This document shows positions 1-6,156 of a stretch of 7,032 bases of DNA, in pieces. Both the position numbers and the translations under genes were made by a program. The notes under the pieces are model-generated. The model did not search any database and was not told the DNA's origin. It saw only the letters and a program-made list of their open reading frames with translations. The stretch covers positions 1 to 7,032 of the forward strand of contig JAFDAW010000142.1 of the NCBI GenBank assembly GCA_019313605.1. Reading direction: 5' to 3'. This DNA comes from Deltaproteobacteria bacterium. GTDB lineage: Bacteria; Myxococcota_A; UBA9160; SMWR01. The stretch's first letter is position 1, and every line of letters begins with the position of its first letter.

Positions 1-3000
1 GATCGCGATCGCCGGCAACTCCTCCATCAGCCGCAGCAGGTCATCGCGGTCCAGGCGGAGAAACCGCACCCGAGAGGTGGCCGTGATCGTGGCCGTTCGG
101 CTCACGTCCTCCAGGACGGCAATCTCACCGAAGAAGCTCTTGGGTCCCTGATCGCGCAGCAGGGTTTCTCCGCGCGTGACCCGGACCTGCCCTTCCACGA
201 TCAAATAGAGGCAATCCCCGGATTCGCCCTCTCGAAAGATGACCGCTTCAGCATCGTGCTGCTCTTCGCGAACCTCGTTCGCGAGATCCATTAGCTGACG
301 CGTCGTCAAGCCCTCGAACAGCGGCAAGCTCTTCAGGTGAAGCGCAATTTCAACCGGGTTCAACACCTGCCGATGATCCTCTACATCGTCCGCGCTGGCC
401 AGACGGTCCTCTGCCTCGATCGATTCCACGAGTGTTTCGGCGACCAGCATGCGGGTGAGTTCATCAGAGCCGTCGAGCAGCGCGAGCGTCGTCTGCTGCA
501 CGTCCGGCACTGGGACGCCGAGCGAAGCCGCCGCGGAGTGTGCGCGCAGCTCGAGCGATCGATCTCCCATCAACGGCATCAGCTCGGCCTTCTCTTGAGA
601 GCCGAGCAACGCATCCAACGCTTCCAGCAGCATGGCGTTGACACCCGCGCCTCCGCCGCGCTTGATCCGGTCTCCCAGTTCCGCAATGCGATCCTCATCG
701 TAGATTGCGGAGAGGAGCAACAGCGCGGTGTGCAGCGCCTCGTCGGTGCGCTCTCGCAGGCGCTCGAGAACGATCGCTGCGGCGAGTTCATGCCTGAGTG
801 CGTGTCGCTGGATCAACTTGCGCCGAACCGATTCGAGTTCGCGATTATAGAGGCTCCGAAGCGTCTCGCGTTCCACACGCAGCTGGCGCAGGACCGGCAT
901 GATCGCGTTGCGGGTGCTGCGCTTGCCAAACGAGAGTTCGACGAGCAGGACGTCGACGACTTCCGGTCCCAGTGCGATCAGGCCCTCTCGCGCAGCTTTC
1001 CGAACTGCACGCAGACGCCCCCCTTCGCCGGTGGCCTGCTCGATCATCCACGGAGCCTGGTCGACGATTCCCGCGTAGCCACAGAAACACAACAACGCGG
1101 CGCGCACGCGCGCTCCCGCGGAATCCCGGTGCTGGAGCATCTTCCCGCAAGCGGGTGCGGCTGCGGCGCCGTGTTTGCGCGCCGCTTCTGCGATCGCCTC
1201 GGCGGCGCGTCCCCGATCGCTTTCGAGGTCGAGCAGTCGGGTGAGCCGCTCGAGGTCCCGCTCCCACTCTGCCCCGGGTTCCGAGCAGAGCAGATGAGCC
1301 CGGAGTTCCTCGAGCGCGATTCGCCGCTCCACCGGATCCTCGCTGGCAATTGCGCGCTCGAGCGCCTCGGAGAAATTTCCGAACTCATCGACTGGGTGGC
1401 CGCGTCGATCGAGAGCCGCGGCAGCCGCGAGGCGCACCGCCGGAGACGCATCCGCGAGCGCAAACTCGAGCACCGAGACCGCCTCGTCGCCCGGAGTCAA
1501 CTGGCCGTAGGCCTGCACGACAATTGCCCGGTCGCGATCGCTCAAGTCGATGGATTCCACCAGCAGGTTCTCGAGATCCTCGGAGGCCTGGCGGCTCGAT
1601 ACCGGTTCTGTCACGGTGCGCGAGAGGACGCCACCGAGAGCGCCGATCAGCTGTGACCGCGTCGACTCCGGCGCGGCCCTTGCCGCTTCGGCGAGAGCGC
1701 TCGCGGCATCCGCGGGCGGCGCTTCGGAAACCAGCTCGATCGCAGGTCCCGGATTGCGGCCCACGAGATGCGTCGACAGAACCCGCACCGTATTCGGATC
1801 GATCATCTCCGAGATGTCCAGGTCGTCTCCGTATCGGGCGCGCCGTGTCGCGGCGCGCAGGAGCAGCCCCGGATAGCGCCGCCACAGGGACAGCGACGTG
1901 AACAACCACGCCAGCGCAATCGGTATCGCGACGTATCCCACCGCGATGGCACTCGCGAAATAAACCGCCGCGAGGCTGAGAATGTTCCCGATCGCACCAC
2001 CGGCCCGCTTGACCGGACCCTCGAGCAAACCCGTGGCTCGCGACCGCTCCCGCTCGGGAAACAGGTTGAAGAGGATCCGCATCGCAGGGTCGTAGATCGC
2101 GTTGTCCTGCAGCGTCGTTCCCGCGCGAGCGCCGACACCCGCGGCGAGGTTGAGCCGGATGCTCATGCCGCAGAACCCGATCAGGTAGACGACCGGTGAC
2201 AGTACGATGGACAGCGGAATGCCGATTCGCCTGAAGAGACTCGTCGTGACGATGACCTGGGTCACGAGCACGACGGTGTTGATCGACCCGCGAACCACGG
2301 CGAACAGCGCGAGCAGGCCCTCCTCTCCAGTCGACGCCTGATCGGCGACGTACTGAAACTGGAAGTACAACATCGGACCGAGCAGCCCGCTGGCCGCCGC
2401 ACCGATGAAGAGCAGGCGGAAGAGTTGGTTCTGCGACCAGAGCTCGCGAAACGACACGTTGGCTGCCGTGTCGCGAGAATCACTCGATTTCCGCTCGGGG
2501 CCACCCGAGGATCCCCGGTCGAGACTCCTCGGCAGGATCCGCCTCAACGGAAGCGTGAGCAGTCCGGCCAGCGCGAACGCGACGGCGCCAACCGGAAGTA
2601 ACGCTTCGACGCCGATCGCACGGCCGATCGGATCGGACGCAAAACTCCCGACGATGCTGCCGAGCGTGTACCCCCCCATCATCGGCGCAAACAAACGCTT
2701 CGCCTGCCGGCCGTCCAGCAGGTCACCCATGGCGAGCCAGAACGCGAGCAGCGCAATGGACTCGAATTGTTTGGAGGCGAGGACCAGCAGAACGAACGAA
2801 CTGATCGCATCGGTGCTGACGAGGTACCAGAGCGGCAACAACAACACTGCCACGCTGAATAGAACGCGCGGCAACAAGAGCGGCCGATTGGAACGCGCCG
2901 CCAAACGCCCTACCGCGTAGGTGGTTCCGACGAGCAGAATCGAGTTGAGCAGAAATGCGAGCGGAAGGTAATCGACGCCGGGCCCGCGCTTGAGGAAGAG

Positions 3001-3111
3001 TGTCTCCGAAGCGTTCTTGACGGACACGTCTGCCCAGCCGGCCAGAGCGAGCGCCGCCGCTCCCCAGAAGAACAAGCGCCCCTCACCGGGCTCGATGCCG
3101 AGCTTTCGCAT
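1..3111 (-). CDS. NTT-like MFS membrane protein fused to HEAT-like repeats and a cyclic-nucleotide-binding domain (3' end missing)
   Basis: The frame is open for 1037 codons from the ATG at 3111 to the left edge, so the C-terminus is missing. Residues 12-411 hold about 12 hydrophobic helices (for example 49-69, 78-98, 103-128, 169-189, 230-252, 266-290, 298-316, 372-390, 392-411). The early stretch around 31-50 (KNASETLFLKRG then DYLP) and FWLAMGDLLDGRQAKRLF (124-141) resemble the NTT ATP/ADP-carrier branch of MFS-like proteins; the substrate itself cannot be read. Residues about 440-905 are helical, with HEAT-like units such as 541-570 (DASPAVRLAAAAALDRRG) and others near 591-605 and 880-896. 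Residues 922-1037 form a cyclic-nucleotide-binding domain. Its phosphate-binding cassette FFGEIAVLEDVSRTAT keeps the ligand Glu (E996) and Arg (R1005). The likely design is a membrane carrier with a cytosolic regulatory tail. The start is supported by GGAGG nine bases upstream. Confidence is high for the gene and the cNMP domain, moderate for the NTT assignment, and low for nucleotide transport. Confidence 0.88.
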   Translation of the reverse strand, partial: MRKLGIEPGEGRLFFWGAAALALAGWADVSVKNASETLFLKRGPGVDYLPLAFLLNSILLVGTTYAVGRLAARSNRPLLLPRVLFSVAVLLLPLWYLVSTDAISSFVLLVLASKQFESIALLAFWLAMGDLLDGRQAKRLFAPMMGGYTLGSIVGSFASDPIGRAIGVEALLPVGAVAFALAGLLTLPLRRILPRSLDRGSSGGPERKSSDSRDTAANVSFRELWSQNQLFRLLFIGAAASGLLGPMLYFQFQYVADQASTGEEGLLALFAVVRGSINTVVLVTQVIVTTSLFRRIGIPLSIVLSPVVYLIGFCGMSIRLNLAAGVGARAGTTLQDNAIYDPAMRILFNLFPERERSRATGLLEGPVKRAGGAIGNILSLAAVYFASAIAVGYVAIPIALAWLFTSLSLWRRYPGLLLRAATRRARYGDDLDISEMIDPNTVRVLSTHLVGRNPGPAIELVSEAPPADAASALAEAARAAPESTRSQLIGALGGVLSRTVTEPVSSRQASEDLENLLVESIDLSDRDRAIVVQAYGQLTPGDEAVSVLEFALADASPAVRLAAAAALDRRGHPVDEFGNFSEALERAIASEDPVERRIALEELRAHLLCSEPGAEWERDLERLTRLLDLESDRGRAAEAIAEAARKHGAAAAPACGKMLQHRDSAGARVRAALLCFCGYAGIVDQAPWMIEQATGEGGRLRAVRKAAREGLIALGPEVVDVLLVELSFGKRSTRNAIMPVLRQLRVERETLRSLYNRELESVRRKLIQRHALRHELAAAIVLERLRERTDEALHTALLLLSAIYDEDRIAELGDRIKRGGGAGVNAMLLEALDALLGSQEKAELMPLMGDRSLELRAHSAAASLGVPVPDVQQTTLALLDGSDELTRMLVAETLVESIEAEDRLASADDVEDHRQVLNPVEIALHLKSLPLFEGLTTRQLMDLANEVREEQHDAEAVIFREGESGDCLYLIVEGQVRVTRGETLLRDQGPKSFFGEIAVLEDVSRTATITATSRVRFLRLDRDDLLRLMEELPAIAI

Positions 3112-3118
3112 CACCGCA

Positions 3119-3125
3119 CCCCTCC
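3119..3125 (-). promoter_or_regulatory. Shine-Dalgarno site of the minus-strand carrier gene
   Basis: Read on the minus strand the site is GGAGGGG. The GGAGG core (3125-3121) lies nine bases before the ATG at 3111. It fixes the start: another ATG 28 bases further upstream (3139) is out of frame and runs into the TGA that overlaps the true start (GTGATG). Confidence 0.75.
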
Positions 3126-3135
3126 GGCCGAGCGC

Positions 3136-3144
3136 ACCATATCA
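3136..3144 (-). promoter_or_regulatory. Candidate extended -10 promoter element for the minus-strand gene
   Basis: The minus strand reads TGATATGGT, an extended -10 (TGn followed by TATGGT, four of six matches to TATAAT). Transcription would begin near 3129 and give a short leader of about 18 bases that still contains the Shine-Dalgarno site. No convincing -35 box lies 16-18 bases upstream, where the sequence is GGCGAT. Extended -10 promoters often tolerate a poor -35. This is a motif reading only. Confidence 0.27.
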
Positions 3145-3204
3145 CGAGACGCAGATCGATCGCCCAAATGACCAAAATTGGACGCCTTTGGAGTGGATTT
3201 GCCG

Positions 3205-3210
3205 TATCCT
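3205..3210 (+). promoter_or_regulatory. Candidate -10 element of the dikinase gene, placed for a leaderless transcript
   Basis: TATCCT matches the TANNNT pattern of a -10 box and ends seven bases before the ATG at 3218. That spacing would put the first transcribed base at or next to the A of the start codon. The gene has no Shine-Dalgarno site at normal distance: the only GGAG, at 3190-3193, is 24 bases away. The -35 side is weak. TTGGAC at 3178-3183 resembles a -35 box but is separated by 21 bases, which is too far for a standard sigma-70 promoter. Confidence 0.3.
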
Positions 3211-3217
3211 GCGCCGC

Positions 3218-6154
3218 ATGTCAGAACAATCCAGATCCCTCTCGTGGCTCTCCCTGCTGCTTGCGCCGCTTGCTGTGAGCCTTTCCGTTTCTCCCGCCGC
3301 GGCATCCGCCAACGCGGGATCGAGTGAACTCCAGCAGTGGGTTCAGCAGATGAAGGACTCTCCGAAGGGACCCTTCGAGGGGATCCGCTGGTTTTGCGCG
3401 GACGGATCCGTCCAACCCCCGAAGGCCTACGCGTGCTCGAAGCGCGGCGGCGGCATTCAGCACGGCCTCTGGACCGAGCGGGTACAGGGCATGCGCGCGG
3501 ACGGCTACACGATCGCCAACCTGCTCGCGCCCATACCGGCCGACGCGTTCACGGGAAAAGACGCAGACCTCGACGCCCTCAAGCAGATCTTGATCGAGAA
3601 GTTCCTGATGCAGGCGGACGACGGTTGGATCTTCCGCGGGGCGCGCTCCTACCGAGGTGCGTTCCAGGCCGAAGACGAGGAGGCCTCCGCCAACGCGATC
3701 CTGCTCGCGATGGCCGCGGATCCGGTCTGGCTCAGCCCCGCTCGTTACGCGCTGTTTCGAGAAGCGGTCCGCTGGTTCCCGCGCGAGTCCAAATCGGCGA
3801 CCGCCACCGAGATTCGCCAACTCGCGGTCGTGATCGCCGACAAAGACGCGTCGTTCGCCAAGCTGCGCGCGAAGATTCACAACGCGCCGGACGCGGGTGA
3901 TGCAAAGAGCGTTCGCGACTACGTGAAGACCAGCGGCAAGGCAGAGCTGAGCGGCGAGTACGAAAAGATCGCCGCGGCGATCGACGAACTCTACGCCCCG
4001 CGCGGCGCCTCCGATGCGCTGCTCGTCATTGCAGACGAGACGAAAGATCCGAACGCCAACCGCAAGCTGCGCGATGCAGCCGCAGCGCTCGGCGATGCCG
4101 CGACTCCCGCAGCGCGCTTCGAGACCGCCGCGCGCCTGCTGAGCGAATTCCGCACCGGCGTCCCGAAATCCACGAGTGCAGAAGGGGTGATCGCATTGCT
4201 GCGCGGCAGCATCGTCATCGAGGGGGACGCCTACGTCGCGGGCACCGCGATCCTGAAAGGACTGAATTCCAGCACGCGCATGCAGCGCCTGCGCTGGCTC
4301 GATCAGACGGGTTACGCACTCTACGGCGCCGGATTCATCAGTGGCCGCCACGTACGCGAGCTGCGTGAGAACGTCAAACGCACCGCATCGAGCGCTTCAC
4401 TGAGCGTCGACGAGTACCGGGAAACGCTGCGCTACCTGGCGCGGGCGCCGGAGTGGGCGGCTCGATGGCTCGCGTTCGACTTCTCGATCCCCGTCGAAAA
4501 GTTCTCCGAGATCGAGCCGCTCGCGCATCTCTACACCCAAGATCGAATGCGCGGCAGCCCCCTGCTCTTCTACGGCGCCGTGATCGACAGTCTGGTTCTC
4601 GATGCGAACCAGCTCGCGGGGATCGAGCACGAACTCTTCGGCCGCAAGATCGGCGCGGGCCTGCGCGCACTCAATCCGGGCCTCTCGCGCGGTGTGCTGC
4701 GCGAGGCGACCGGCGACGATTACGAACGAGACGGCATCTACCTGCTGCCCGAAACCCTCTCCGAGCTGCCGCCGGTGTCGGGCATCCTCACGCTCGGGGA
4801 AGGCAGCTCGCTGTCCCACGTCCAGTTGCTCGCGCGCAACCTCGGCGTCCCCAACGTCGTCGTCGGAGAAGAGATCCTGCCCGCGGTGCGCAAGCACATC
4901 GGCACGCGATCGGTCCTCGCGGTGAGCCCCAATGGCGTCGTGCAACTCAGCGAAGACGGACCGCGCTGGGACGCGGTATTCGGCGCAAGCGCGGCGGCGG
5001 GCGGCGAGTTGGTGATTCGACCCGACCTCGAGAAACTCGATCTGGACCGCGCCGAGATGATCTCGCTCAGCAATTTGCGCGCGACGGACTCGGGCCGGTC
5101 CTCGGGCCCCAAGGGCGCCAATCTCGGGGAACTCAAACACTTCTTTGGCGACACCGTACCGCCGGGCTTCGTAATCCCCTTCGCTTCCTTCCGGAAGGTG
5201 CTCGACCAACCGATCGAAGCCGGCGGCCCTTCCGTCTTCGAGTGGATGAAGGCGCAATACGACGCGATCGCCCAATTGGAAGGCAAGCCCGAGCAACAGC
5301 AGAAAGCGGTGCGAGCGTTTCTCGGCAAGCTGCGCCACTGGATCGAGACGTGCGATCCCGGGCCGCAGTTCAAAGCTCAATTGCGCACGGCGCTCGACGA
5401 GAACTTCGGCACCGACGGCACCTACGGCGTGTTCATCCGCAGCGACACCAATGTCGAGGACCTGCCCGGCTTCACCGGAGCCGGGCTCAACCTGACCCTG
5501 GCGAACATCGTCGGGTACGAGAACATTCTCGAGTCAATTCACCGAGTTTGGGCATCACCCTTCGAGGATCGCTCGTACGGTTGGCGCCAGGGCAACATGA
5601 CCGACCCGGAATACGTCTTCCCCGCGGTCGTCGTCCAGTTCAGCTTCCAGGCCGAAAAATCGGGCGTGATGGTCACCGCTGATGTCGAGACCGGCGACAC
5701 CAACATCCTGACCGTGGCGGTCAACGAAGGGGTCGGAGGTGCCGTCGAGGGCCAGGCCGCAGAGTCCCTGCTGATCGACATCCGCACGGGCAAGGTGCAG
5801 TTCCTCGCCCAGGCCACCGCGCCGCTCTTCACGCAGGTTCCGCTCAGCGGCGGAATCGCGAAGGCGCCCGCCAGCGGAACGTCCGAGGTACTCAAGCCGG
5901 GCGAGATCAAACAGTTGATTGAAATGTCCAAAGACGTCACCCGCTTCCCGACCTTGCGGGACGAAGACGGCCAGCTGCAGCCCGCCGACATCGAATTTGC
6001 GTTCAAGGACGGCAAGCTCGCCCTGCTCCAGATTCGACCCTTCGTCGAAAACAAGAGCGCCCAGCGAAACCAATACCTGAGCGAACTCGATGCGGGTCTC
6101 GAGCTGCGCAGCTCCGCAACCGTCGATCTCTCCGGAATCCCAAAGGAGTCCTAA
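3218..6154 (+). CDS. Exported GWD-like dikinase (phosphohistidine domain followed by PPDK-type ATP-grasp domain)
   Basis: This is a 978-residue protein. Residues 1-31 look like a Sec signal peptide (hydrophobic core about 9-25, AxA-type cleavage A-S-A31 before N32) with no lipobox Cys. Residues 32-500 form a region I do not recognise, holding two of only three cysteines in the chain (C60, C73; the third is C712). Residues about 500-585 resemble a PEP-utiliser swivelling domain, with SLSHVQLLARNLGVPNVVV giving H534 as the predicted phosphohistidine. Residues about 615-945 are a PPDK/PEP-synthase N-terminal ATP-binding domain. PKGANLGEL supplies K632 (PPDK K22), and RSDTNVEDLPGFTGAGL supplies R741 (PPDK R92). 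DIEFAFKDGKLALLQIRPF supplies E926, Q938 and R940, spaced as in PPDK E323, Q335 and R337. The order His domain then ATP-grasp, and the LSHV...ARN and RSD.N.EDL...GAGL motifs, match plant glucan, water dikinase; the PEP/pyruvate barrel is absent. The predicted chemistry is ATP to enzyme-His to an unknown acceptor, giving AMP. The frame extends up to 2990, but that would bury the signal peptide and overlap the divergent gene, so 3218 is preferred. The catalytic family is confident; acceptor and location are inferred. Confidence 0.87.
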   Translation: MSEQSRSLSWLSLLLAPLAVSLSVSPAAASANAGSSELQQWVQQMKDSPKGPFEGIRWFCADGSVQPPKAYACSKRGGGIQHGLWTERVQGMRADGYTIANLLAPIPADAFTGKDADLDALKQILIEKFLMQADDGWIFRGARSYRGAFQAEDEEASANAILLAMAADPVWLSPARYALFREAVRWFPRESKSATATEIRQLAVVIADKDASFAKLRAKIHNAPDAGDAKSVRDYVKTSGKAELSGEYEKIAAAIDELYAPRGASDALLVIADETKDPNANRKLRDAAAALGDAATPAARFETAARLLSEFRTGVPKSTSAEGVIALLRGSIVIEGDAYVAGTAILKGLNSSTRMQRLRWLDQTGYALYGAGFISGRHVRELRENVKRTASSASLSVDEYRETLRYLARAPEWAARWLAFDFSIPVEKFSEIEPLAHLYTQDRMRGSPLLFYGAVIDSLVLDANQLAGIEHELFGRKIGAGLRALNPGLSRGVLREATGDDYERDGIYLLPETLSELPPVSGILTLGEGSSLSHVQLLARNLGVPNVVVGEEILPAVRKHIGTRSVLAVSPNGVVQLSEDGPRWDAVFGASAAAGGELVIRPDLEKLDLDRAEMISLSNLRATDSGRSSGPKGANLGELKHFFGDTVPPGFVIPFASFRKVLDQPIEAGGPSVFEWMKAQYDAIAQLEGKPEQQQKAVRAFLGKLRHWIETCDPGPQFKAQLRTALDENFGTDGTYGVFIRSDTNVEDLPGFTGAGLNLTLANIVGYENILESIHRVWASPFEDRSYGWRQGNMTDPEYVFPAVVVQFSFQAEKSGVMVTADVETGDTNILTVAVNEGVGGAVEGQAAESLLIDIRTGKVQFLAQATAPLFTQVPLSGGIAKAPASGTSEVLKPGEIKQLIEMSKDVTRFPTLRDEDGQLQPADIEFAFKDGKLALLQIRPFVENKSAQRNQYLSELDAGLELRSSATVDLSGIPKES
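6143..6148 (+). promoter_or_regulatory. Shine-Dalgarno site of the serine hydrolase gene
   Basis: AAGGAG lies inside the last codons of the dikinase gene, eight bases before the GTG at 6157. It supports GTG as the start and indicates that the two genes are translated from one transcript. Confidence 0.8.
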
Positions 6155-6156
6155 CC

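Noticed and set aside
337..1656. Long plus-strand open frame of 439 codons
   Set aside because: It lies wholly antisense to the 1037-codon carrier gene. Its product has no recognisable domain and is an Arg/Glu/Gln-rich composition typical of antisense frames in GC-rich genes. The opposite strand shows clear HEAT-like and cNMP-domain sequence.
2405..2920. Plus-strand open frame of 171 codons over the membrane part of the carrier
   Set aside because: It is antisense to clear transmembrane helices, has no ribosome site or domain, and its Ser/Arg-rich product looks like a shadow.
3172..3181. Small inverted repeat CCAA-AA-TTGG in the divergent region, considered as an operator
   Set aside because: Four-base arms are too short to distinguish from chance, and no second copy was seen. 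It could only be upheld by conservation in relatives.
2990..3217. In-frame N-terminal extension of the dikinase by 76 residues
   Set aside because: It would start inside the divergent carrier gene, cross the whole promoter region and place the signal peptide internally. The ATG at 3218 gives a classic signal peptide start.
3221..4351. Minus-strand open frame of 376 codons
   Set aside because: It is antisense to the dikinase N-terminal half, Arg/Gly/Ala-rich, and has no motif. It is a coding shadow of GC-biased codons.
4397..5682. Overlapping long frames on both strands (327 codons minus at 4397-5380, 409 codons plus at 4453-5682)
   Set aside because: Both cover the phosphohistidine and ATP-grasp domains, whose motifs read only in the dikinase frame. 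The alternative products are low-complexity Arg-rich sequences.
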